Shown here: positions 35,111 through 41,816 of the stretch, in pieces
Layout: each line of letters begins with the position of its first letter
Position numbering within the stretch: the stretch's first letter is position 1
The notes under the pieces: generated by a model
The model's input: only the letters and a program-made list of their open reading frames with translations
Databases searched by the model: none
Told to the model about the DNA's origin: nothing
Program-made: the position numbers and the translations under genes
Assembly (NCBI GenBank): GCA_934643145.1
Contig: CAKUBM010000019.1
Span: 1 to 41,816, forward strand
Length of the DNA stretch: 41,816 nucleotides
Direction of reading: 5' to 3'
Source of the DNA: an uncultured Collinsella sp.
GTDB lineage: Bacteria; Actinomycetota; Coriobacteriia; Coriobacteriales; Coriobacteriaceae

Positions 35111-36146
35111 TTCCGCCGACCTCGCCTCGTGCGAGTCTGCAGATATTCAGCGACGCATCCTCGAGTTCATCGAGGGTGCGCCCTCCATTGCGATTTCGGG
35201 ACATACTTCTCCCGATGGCGATGCCTTGGGCTCCGTGTTGGGTCTGGGCCTTTCGCTCATGAAGTTTTTCCCCAACAAGGACATTGCGCTGCTGCTGGCA
35301 GACGATGACCCGGTTCCGCGCATCTACCGCTTTATGGAGGGTGCCGATCGCCTGGTGCCGGCATCTGCGTACACCGGTAATCCGGACCTGTTCATCTCGG
35401 TGGACGTGCCGGTCGTCGAGCGTCTCAATAATTCCGCCGAGGTGCTTCGTCGCTCCAAGCATGTGGTGTGCTTCGATCACCATCCGGCGCGCGAGGAGTT
35501 TGCCGAGCTCAGCCTGAGGCGCGTCGAAGCTGCAGCCTGCGCCATGATCATCGACCGCTTCTTGGACAATTGCGGCATTGTCGCACGTGACGGCGTCGCG
35601 ACCTGCCTGCTGTGCGGCCTGGTTACCGATACCGGCCGTTTCCAGTACCAAAACGCCGATGCCGCCGCGTTCCATGCAGCCTCGCGTCTGGTTGCCCACG
35701 GTGCCGATCCGGCGCGTGTGGCGCTCGAGGTCTACCAGAGCATGCGCGTTGAGTTTTTGCACCTCAAGTCCATCGTTATGGGCCGCATCAAGACGGTGGC
35801 CCACGGGCGCGTCGCGTATAGTTACGCGTACCAGAGTGACCTTGAGGCTTGCGGTGTCACCTCGGATGAGTGCGACGGCCTAGTTGACGTGGTGCGCTCG
35901 GTGATGGGCGTCGAGGTCTGCCTGTTCCTGAAGGGCATTGAAGGCGATACCAAGGTGCGCGGCAACCTGCGCTCCAAGGGCGACCTCAACGTGTCCGAGA
36001 TCGCTGCTGCTTTTGGCGGAGGCGGACATCCCGCTGCCGCCGGTTTCTCCAACAACGGAACGATTCTCGAGACGCTCACCGTGGCACTTCCCATGCTGGC
36101 CGAATTGGTAGGGGAGGATCCCGCTTCGGTGACCGTCGAGCTTTAA
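35103..36146 (+). CDS. DHH-family phosphoesterase (NrnA-like, bifunctional oligoribonuclease/PAP phosphatase)
   Basis: The 347-residue protein has the DHH motifs ISGHTSPDGDALGSVLGL (metal Asp and His), FDHHPAREEFA and LVTDTGRFQY, and a DHHA1 domain ending GGGGHPAAAGF. Members degrade short RNAs and 3'-phosphoadenosine 5'-phosphate and sometimes cyclic dinucleotide products. This location between rbfA and truB is standard in Gram-positive bacteria. Confidence 0.93.
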   Translation: MTNSADLASCESADIQRRILEFIEGAPSIAISGHTSPDGDALGSVLGLGLSLMKFFPNKDIALLLADDDPVPRIYRFMEGADRLVPASAYTGNPDLFISVDVPVVERLNNSAEVLRRSKHVVCFDHHPAREEFAELSLRRVEAAACAMIIDRFLDNCGIVARDGVATCLLCGLVTDTGRFQYQNADAAAFHAASRLVAHGADPARVALEVYQSMRVEFLHLKSIVMGRIKTVAHGRVAYSYAYQSDLEACGVTSDECDGLVDVVRSVMGVEVCLFLKGIEGDTKVRGNLRSKGDLNVSEIAAAFGGGGHPAAAGFSNNGTILETLTVALPMLAELVGEDPASVTVEL

Positions 36147-36161
36147 CTTTTTGGATGGTAC

Positions 36162-37094
36162 ATGGCTCGTCGTACGCCTTCTCAACTGAATATGCTGCTC
36201 GCCGTCGATAAGCCGGTGGGCTGCACGTCCCACGACGTGGTTTCGCAATGCCGACGCGCCCTCCATGAGCGGCGCGTCGGCCATGCCGGCACGCTCGACC
36301 CCATGGCATCGGGTGTCATGGTGGTGGGTGTTGGCCAGGCCACCCGTCTGCTGGGCATGCTAACCCTCGATACCAAAAGCTATGTCGCCGACATCTCGTT
36401 TGGCGCCGAGACCAATACCGATGATGCGGAGGGCGAGGCGGTCCGCACGGTGACTGTTGCCAACGAGCTCCGCGATCCTGCCTATGCCCGTGAGCGCTTG
36501 GCCGCCATGCTGGGTCCGCAGATGCAGGTGCCGCCGGCGTTTTCGGCTATCTCGGTCAATGGCGTTCGCGCCTACAAGTCTGCTCGCGAGGGCAATGCGG
36601 TGGACCTACCTCCGCGCCCCGTCGAGGTCTATGCCGCCGACCTGATCGCCGTGGGAGGCGAAGGTGATACGTGTGTGTGGACCGTGGCGTTCTCGGTGAG
36701 CAAGGGTACCTATATCCGTGCGCTCGCTCGCGACTTGGGCCGCGCCTGCGAGAGCGCCGCGCACATTTCCGCGCTGCGCCGCACGGCCTCCGGTGTTGTT
36801 TCCATTGGCGCTTGTCATGCGGTCGAGGAGTTTTCTCCCGAGTCCGCGGCTGGCTTTGCCCTGGATCCCATTGCGGCCCTGGGCGCCACGCGTGTTGACT
36901 TGCCGGGCAATCTTGCCGACGATTTGCTCTGCGGCCGACGCATTCCCGTTGAGCGTGCGCTTTCCGATTTCGATACCGCGAAAGCGCCTTTTGCGTTGGT
37001 GCTCGATGGGGGACTCAAGGCGCTCGCCCGCATTGAGAGTGGCCGCTTTGTTATGGAGCACGTGTTTCCGCAGGCAATCGGCGGTGTTCGATGA
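36162..37094 (+). CDS. truB: tRNA pseudouridine(55) synthase TruB
   Basis: The enzyme makes pseudouridine 55 in the T-loop of tRNAs. The 310-residue protein has the motif GHAGTLDPMASGVMVVGVG with the catalytic Asp, then KSYVADISFGAETNTDDAEG, YKSAREG and KGTYIRALARDLG. ATG 36162 follows a short gap after the phosphoesterase. Its stop overlaps the ribF start by 4 bases. Confidence 0.96.
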   Translation: MARRTPSQLNMLLAVDKPVGCTSHDVVSQCRRALHERRVGHAGTLDPMASGVMVVGVGQATRLLGMLTLDTKSYVADISFGAETNTDDAEGEAVRTVTVANELRDPAYARERLAAMLGPQMQVPPAFSAISVNGVRAYKSAREGNAVDLPPRPVEVYAADLIAVGGEGDTCVWTVAFSVSKGTYIRALARDLGRACESAAHISALRRTASGVVSIGACHAVEEFSPESAAGFALDPIAALGATRVDLPGNLADDLLCGRRIPVERALSDFDTAKAPFALVLDGGLKALARIESGRFVMEHVFPQAIGGVR

Positions 37095-38098
37095 TGTTGT
37101 CCGCTCGCGAGCTCGCGCGTATCTTTTTCGCGGGCGAGTCGGACGAGGCCCGCATCGTTACTGCCGATGCGTTTGATGAGTGCGAGCACTTGGGTGCCGC
37201 ATCGATTGCCATCGGCGTGTTCGACGGCGTTCACCGTGGACACCAGGAGCTCATTGCGGCGCTTGTTAGCGATGCGCGCGCCCATGACTGCAAGGCGGTC
37301 GTGGTCACTTTCGATCCCGATCCGGACGTCGTGGTGAGCCCTTCGCCCGCTCAAAAATTGATGACGACGGCTGACCGTCTACATGCCTTGGCTCAGACCG
37401 GGGTCGATGCGGTGGTGGCCGTTCCCTTTACGCCTGAGGTTGCGGCACTCGACCATGTTGATTTTCTCTCGATGGTGTCGCGTCTGGTTGACATTCGTTC
37501 GATTCGCGTTGGCAGCGACTTTAGGCTGGGTCGCGGCGGTGCATCTGGTGTTGCCGAGATGCACATCTGGGGTGCCGAGCACGGTGTTGACGTATACGGG
37601 CACGACCTGCTTTGCGAGGGCGGTGAGGCCATTTGTGCCACCCGCATTCGTCGTGAGCTGGGACAGGGCCATGTGGAGCTTGCTGCTGAGTTACTTGGCC
37701 GCCCGTATATGGTGCGCGGCGGTGTTATTCGCGGCCGTCACGAGGGTTCTGGCATGGGCTTTCCCACGGCAAACTTGCAGGTTCCCGACGGCATTCAGGT
37801 GCCTGCCGATGGCGTGTATGAGGGTCTAGTGCTGGTCGATGACACCGTATGGCCCGCTGCCGTGAACGTCGGCCTGCCGCCAACGTATGCCGACGATGCG
37901 GCATCCGCGCATCTCGAGGCCAACTTAATTGGTTATACGGGCGACCTGTACGGCGTTTCCGTTTCGCTGGCGTTTACGCGCTGGCTGCGTCCGTCGCGCG
38001 TGTTCGATTCGCTGGATGAGTTGATCGCGACCGTCGAGGGTAATATCGAGGACATTCGTCATAACTTGGGTGAGCAGGGGGTGAGCATCCGTGATTAG
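37091..38098 (+). CDS. ribF: Bifunctional riboflavin kinase / FAD synthetase
   Basis: RibF converts riboflavin to FMN and then FAD. The 335-residue protein has the FAD synthetase nucleotidyltransferase domain (IGVFDGVHRGHQELI, VTFDPDPD, VGSDFRLGRGGASG, ATRIRRELGQG). The riboflavin kinase domain follows (GRPYMVRGGVIRGRHEGSGMGFPTANL, YEGLVLVDD, WPAAVNVG). Two ATG codons occur in a row at 37091 and 37094; the first is used. It overlaps dnaG by 8 bases. Confidence 0.96.
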   Translation: MMLSARELARIFFAGESDEARIVTADAFDECEHLGAASIAIGVFDGVHRGHQELIAALVSDARAHDCKAVVVTFDPDPDVVVSPSPAQKLMTTADRLHALAQTGVDAVVAVPFTPEVAALDHVDFLSMVSRLVDIRSIRVGSDFRLGRGGASGVAEMHIWGAEHGVDVYGHDLLCEGGEAICATRIRRELGQGHVELAAELLGRPYMVRGGVIRGRHEGSGMGFPTANLQVPDGIQVPADGVYEGLVLVDDTVWPAAVNVGLPPTYADDAASAHLEANLIGYTGDLYGVSVSLAFTRWLRPSRVFDSLDELIATVEGNIEDIRHNLGEQGVSIRD

Positions 38099-40199
38099 CG
38101 ATGAGGAGAAAGACCAGGTACGCGCTGCGTCCGATCTGGTTGCCATCGTGCAGGAAACGGTTGAGCTCAAGCCCCGTGGCCATGAGTTTTGGGGTTGCTG
38201 CCCCTTCCATGGCGAAAAGACTCCGTCCTTCCACATTATTCCCGCCACGCAGGTGTGGCATTGCTTTGGCTGCGGCGAGGGTGGCGACGTCTTCACCTAT
38301 ATCATGAAGCGCGAGAACCTGAGCTTTCCCGAGTCAATCCGCTATTTGGCCGATCGTGCGGGTATTGAGCTGCACGACACCGGAGATCGTCGCGAGCGCG
38401 GTACCAAGCGTGCCCGAATCTATGATCTGTGCGCCGAGACCGCCCAGTTCTACCACACCATGCTTATGCGCGGTAAGGACGGTCGTCCACGCGAGTACTT
38501 TGCCAGCCGCGGCATGGGTGGCGACGTCTGCCGCCGCTACTGCCTGGGCTTTGCACCGGGACGCAACGCGCTGGTGTCGCACCTGTCCCAGGCGGGTTTT
38601 ACCCCGCAGGAGATGATCGACGCCAACGTTGCCGTGAGCCGCGGGCGCGGGCAGCTTGCCGACCGCTTTTACGACCGCGTGATGTTCCCCATCTTTGACG
38701 AGCAGGGTCACAACATTGCCTTTGGCGGTCGCATCATGGGTGACGGCCAACCTAAGTACCTCAATACCGCTGAGACGAGCGTGTTTCATAAAAAGCGAAA
38801 CCTCTATGGCTTTAACTGGGCCAAGGAGTTTATCGTCGCGCAGGATACGGCCATCGTGGTGGAGGGCTATACCGACTGCATCGCCTGCTGGGAGGCGGGG
38901 ATCAAAAACGTTGTCGCCACGCTGGGCACCGCGCTCACGGAGCATCACGTCAAGACGCTCACTCGCTTTGCCAAGCGTATCGTGTATATGTTCGATGGCG
39001 ATGCCGCGGGCCAGAAGGCCGCCCGTCGCGCGATTCAATTTATCGAGCAGGATTCGATGGACCTGCGCTGCGTGGTGCTGCCCGACGGCAACGACCCCAT
39101 GGAGTTCATCACGGCGCATGGTGGACAGGAGCTTCAGGCGCGCATCGACGCTGCCGAGCCGCTCATGGACTTTGTCTACCGTTCGTTGCAGGAGTCGAGT
39201 GACATCACCACGCCGGGCGGTCGTGCCAAGGCGCTGGAAGATGCGCTGACGCTTATCTATCCGCTGCGCGATAGCTATATGATCGACACATACTTTATCC
39301 AGATTGCCGATCTGCTGGGTTTGGATCTGGAGACGGTTCGCGCGAGTTCGGGTCGCGTGTTTCGCGATGTCGCCAAGCGCGAAGATGCGGAACGACGTCG
39401 TGAGCAGAACTATGAGCGCCAGCGGGCGCAACTCGAGCGCTCTGGTAGCGCGGGCGGTCGGACGTCTGGTTCGCAGGGGGCATCTCGCGGTGCTTGGGCA
39501 TCGGGCGCGACGCCGCCGGTGTCCGCGCCGGTCGAAGAAGAGCCGTACGACTATGTCCCGCTCGATGCCTACGGTGCCGCGCCCGTGGAGGCCGCCGACG
39601 ACCTGCCGCCGATCGACGTGCCTGATGGTATGGGTGCTGTTCCTGTGACTGATGGTTCGGGCGCTCCGGCTGCGGTGGCGCCGATGGTTCTTACTGACCT
39701 TGAGCGTAAGTCCTTGGCAGGGGAGCGCGAGCTGTTGACGATGCTTACGAGCTACCCCGACCTGTTCCGGACATATGCCGACCGTATCTGCTCGATTGAG
39801 TGGGTTGACCCGCGTCACGAGTCTATCGCATGGGCCGTTTTGGCAACGCCGCCGGGAACCGATCCTGCGGCCTGCATGGATGCGGCGCGCTCGGTGTGTC
39901 CCGAGGCGGCAACGCTTGTGAGTGCTGGGCGCATCTCGGCGACGAGCAAGCACCCCACCGAGACGAACATCGTGTTTATGCTTGATACGCTCGAGCTCTA
40001 CACCATCAAGCGCCGCATGCGTGCCGCACAGGCCAAGCTGCGCCAGGACCGTTCGCTCGATGATGAGGCCCGTCGCGCGCTGACCGTGCAGGCCGCGCAG
40101 GATTCGCGGCGTCAACGCGAACTGCAAAAGTCGATCGGCGGGGTGGCGGACCCGTTCCGTTTGATCGGTCTGGAGTCCGCGGGCACCGAACAAGCCTAG
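38091..40199 (+). CDS. dnaG: DNA primase
   Basis: DnaG makes RNA primers for DNA replication. The 702-residue protein has an N-terminal CHC2 zinc finger (CCPFHGEKTPSFHI, WHCFGCGEGGDVFTY). The TOPRIM catalytic core contains VVEGYTDCIACWEAG and MFDGDAAGQKAAR. A long Pro/Ala/Gly-rich linker (about 455-545) leads to a C-terminal DnaB-binding domain. The start is GTG 38091, within ribF. dnaG followed by rpoD is the classic macromolecular-synthesis arrangement, here without rpsU. Confidence 0.96.
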   Translation: MISDEEKDQVRAASDLVAIVQETVELKPRGHEFWGCCPFHGEKTPSFHIIPATQVWHCFGCGEGGDVFTYIMKRENLSFPESIRYLADRAGIELHDTGDRRERGTKRARIYDLCAETAQFYHTMLMRGKDGRPREYFASRGMGGDVCRRYCLGFAPGRNALVSHLSQAGFTPQEMIDANVAVSRGRGQLADRFYDRVMFPIFDEQGHNIAFGGRIMGDGQPKYLNTAETSVFHKKRNLYGFNWAKEFIVAQDTAIVVEGYTDCIACWEAGIKNVVATLGTALTEHHVKTLTRFAKRIVYMFDGDAAGQKAARRAIQFIEQDSMDLRCVVLPDGNDPMEFITAHGGQELQARIDAAEPLMDFVYRSLQESSDITTPGGRAKALEDALTLIYPLRDSYMIDTYFIQIADLLGLDLETVRASSGRVFRDVAKREDAERRREQNYERQRAQLERSGSAGGRTSGSQGASRGAWASGATPPVSAPVEEEPYDYVPLDAYGAAPVEAADDLPPIDVPDGMGAVPVTDGSGAPAAVAPMVLTDLERKSLAGERELLTMLTSYPDLFRTYADRICSIEWVDPRHESIAWAVLATPPGTDPAACMDAARSVCPEAATLVSAGRISATSKHPTETNIVFMLDTLELYTIKRRMRAAQAKLRQDRSLDDEARRALTVQAAQDSRRQRELQKSIGGVADPFRLIGLESAGTEQA

Positions 40200-40309
40200 A
40201 TGTTGTGGTCAACCAGCGTATTCTCGCCTATATCCAGTCCTCTTTTTGGGTATAGACGTCAATGTGTGTGCTAAAGTATTGAGTCCTGTGGACTATGAAG
40301 GGAGAATCT
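40200..40309 (+). promoter_or_regulatory. dnaG-rpoD spacer
   Basis: The spacer holds -10-like boxes TATAGA (40251-40256) and TAAAGT (40272-40277) without clear -35 partners. rpoD may have its own promoter here. AAGGGAG (40298-40304) is the ribosome-binding site for a GTG start at 40310. Confidence 0.4.
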
Positions 40310-41659
40310 GTGCCAAAAAAGACTGAGAGCACGGGTACTGGGCTGGAATCCTACGTTGCAAAGCTCATGGGCAACGGCTCAAACAGGACTTCGGTAACCG
40401 AGGACGAGATTCAGGTCGCCCTGAAGGATATCGATGTTTCTGACGAGCAGCTCACCGCGGTGTATTCCGCGCTGCGCAACAGCGGCATCCAGATTATCTC
40501 CGCGAGCGGAAACGACGACGCCCCCATGGACGTCGACGATGACGATAACGATACCGATACCGACGATTTCGATGACGACGACGAGCACGATTCCGGCTCG
40601 CTCGACGATCATGAGCTCAAGATGGCCCGTCAGGCCGACGCTGAGATGGGTTCTTCCAAGAGCAAGAAGAAGCGCACCGTGCGCACGTCCCGTTCACGCT
40701 CGCGCGTGCGTGGCATCGATGCCTCCACGGTGATGCTGACCGGCGATCCGGTTCGTATGTACCTCAAGGAGATCGGCAAGGTCGACCTGCTGACCGCTTC
40801 CGAAGAGGTCGATCTGGCCATGAAGATCGAGGCCGGTCTTGAGGCCACCGAGAAGCTCGAGGCCGCCGATGCCGGTGAGCTCGAGCTCACGCGTGCCGAG
40901 ATGCGTCGTCTTACGCGCATTGAGAACGTGGGCCTCGAAGCCAAGCAGGCACTCATCAGCGCAAACCTGCGTCTGGTTGTCTCCATCGCCAAGCGCTATG
41001 TCGGCCGCGGCATGCTGTTTCTTGACCTGATCCAGGAGGGCAACCTCGGTCTGATTCGCGCCGTCGAGAAGTTCGACTACCAGAAGGGCTTCAAGTTCTC
41101 CACGTACGCCACGTGGTGGATTCGTCAGGCCATTACGCGCGCCATTGCCGACCAGGCCCGTACCATCCGTATTCCCGTGCACATGGTCGAGACCATCAAC
41201 AAGCTCGTCCGTGTGCAGCGCCAGCTCCTTCAGGACCTGGGCCGCGACCCGACCCCCGAGGAGATCGGTGCCGAGATGGACATGAGCGCCGACCGCGTCC
41301 GCGAGATCCAGAAGATCTCGCAGGAGCCCGTGTCGCTTGAGACCCCCATCGGCGAGGAAGAGGATTCCCAGCTGGGCGACTTCATCGAGGACTCCCAGGC
41401 AATCGTTCCGCCCGATGCCGCCAGCTTCTCCATGCTACAGGAGCAGCTCACTCAGGTGCTCGACTCGCTTGCCGATCGTGAGCGCAAGGTTATCGAGCTG
41501 CGCTTTGGCCTTGTCGACGGGCATCCCCGCACGCTCGAGGAAGTCGGCCGCGAGTTTGGCGTCACGCGCGAGCGTATCCGCCAGATCGAGTCCAAGACCT
41601 TGGCCAAGCTCCGCCACCCCAGCCGTAGTAGCAAGCTGAAGGACTACATCGAAAGCTAG
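40310..41659 (+). CDS. rpoD: Primary sigma factor RpoD (sigma-70)
   Basis: The principal sigma factor directs RNA polymerase to housekeeping promoters. The 449-residue protein has an acidic, Asp-rich N-terminal part ([20 protein letters not shown]), then region 1.2 ([20 protein letters not shown]). Region 2 ([39 protein letters not shown]), region 3 and region 4 ([20 protein letters not shown]) follow. GTG 40310 is preferred over ATG 40295, because the AAGGGAG Shine-Dalgarno sequence lies inside the longer form. Confidence 0.97.
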   Translation: MPKKTESTGTGLESYVAKLMGNGSNRTSVTEDEIQVALKDIDVSDEQLTAVYSALRNSGIQIISASGNDDAPMDVDDDDNDTDTDDFDDDDEHDSGSLDDHELKMARQADAEMGSSKSKKKRTVRTSRSRSRVRGIDASTVMLTGDPVRMYLKEIGKVDLLTASEEVDLAMKIEAGLEATEKLEAADAGELELTRAEMRRLTRIENVGLEAKQALISANLRLVVSIAKRYVGRGMLFLDLIQEGNLGLIRAVEKFDYQKGFKFSTYATWWIRQAITRAIADQARTIRIPVHMVETINKLVRVQRQLLQDLGRDPTPEEIGAEMDMSADRVREIQKISQEPVSLETPIGEEEDSQLGDFIEDSQAIVPPDAASFSMLQEQLTQVLDSLADRERKVIELRFGLVDGHPRTLEEVGREFGVTRERIRQIESKTLAKLRHPSRSSKLKDYIES

Positions 41660-41666
41660 TCAAGCA

Positions 41667-41704
41667 ATAAGCGCCCTCAAGCACATTCGCTCGGGGGCGC
41701 TTTC
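41667..41704 (+). terminator. Intrinsic terminator after rpoD
   Basis: AAGCGCCC pairs with GGGCGCTT and is followed by TTCATG. It ends the long operon. Confidence 0.8.
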
Positions 41705-41816
41705 ATGTAGTCGTTGGGGACGTTCTTAAACGACTAGGTGGTTGATTTCCGATCTCAGCCGAACACATTGAGCAAATAGGCCGTTCCCGCAGTTAGCCGA
41801 ACGCCCCCGCGGCCCC
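41705..41816. other. Non-coding end of window with MITE-related sequence
   Basis: No gene is seen. TAAACG-ACTAG-TGG (41727-41740) and AAATAGGCCGTT (41774-41785) resemble the two ends of the element at 22453-22602. A related or degraded copy may begin here. Confidence 0.4.

Noticed and set aside
38334..40193. A 619-codon minus-strand frame opposite dnaG, and similar long ones opposite guaB, leuS and the pelD gene
   Set aside because: All mirror strongly coding, well-recognised plus-strand genes; none has a ribosome-binding site or recognisable motif.
1..41816. CRISPR array, tRNA or rRNA genes
   Set aside because: No regularly spaced short repeats, no tRNA-like cloverleaf with TTCGA arm in a gene-free region and no rRNA sequence were found by eye.

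Overview
The window looks like a chromosomal segment of a high-GC Gram-positive gut actinobacterium of the Coriobacteriia, most like Collinsella. This is inferred from the GC-rich, codon-biased core genes, the gene content and the absence of an outer-membrane PelB, not from any database match. Core genes (guaB, leuS, rimP to rpoD) are GC-rich. Two stretches, about 2.3-7.8 kb and 24.8-27.1 kb, are visibly more AT-rich and carry defence or addiction genes.

Region 1 (1-1979, minus strand): the N-terminal 659 residues of a secreted transglutaminase-like protein, followed by 129-residue lectin-like repeats that run off the left edge. Region 2 (about 2135-9748) is an accessory island. It holds a degenerate gene fragment; a three-gene operon that reads as an MqsR-type toxin, an MqsA-type antitoxin and a SecB-like chaperone (a toxin-antitoxin-chaperone system) under a promoter covered by two palindromes; an IS256-type transposase remnant; a KAP-family NTPase; two unrecognised genes; and an AAA ATPase plus RloB-like pair resembling AbiL. 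Region 3 (9749-10230) is an intergenic stretch full of inverted repeats.

Region 4 (10231-21326) is a single tightly packed operon for a Pel-like exopolysaccharide: PelD (fused to an N-terminal nucleotide-sugar-epimerase-like domain and keeping an RxxD c-di-GMP site), PelE, a PelA-type deacetylase, the PelF glycosyltransferase and the PelG transporter. It continues into a CotH-kinase lipoprotein, a VTC-domain protein and a DUF4956 membrane protein. A degenerate PLP enzyme, a MITE-like element, a ModE-type regulator and guaB follow.

Region 5 (24767-27091) is a divergent type II restriction-modification pair between guaB and leuS. An inverted repeat lies over the methyltransferase start, and a very long hairpin lies in front of leuS. 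Region 6 (29907-41704) is a long housekeeping operon: rimP-nusA-infB-rbfA-DHH phosphoesterase-truB-ribF-dnaG, then rpoD. It begins with a clear promoter followed by an intrinsic terminator upstream of rimP, an arrangement that suggests attenuation of the nusA operon. The last 110 bases are non-coding and contain sequence related to the MITE-like element.
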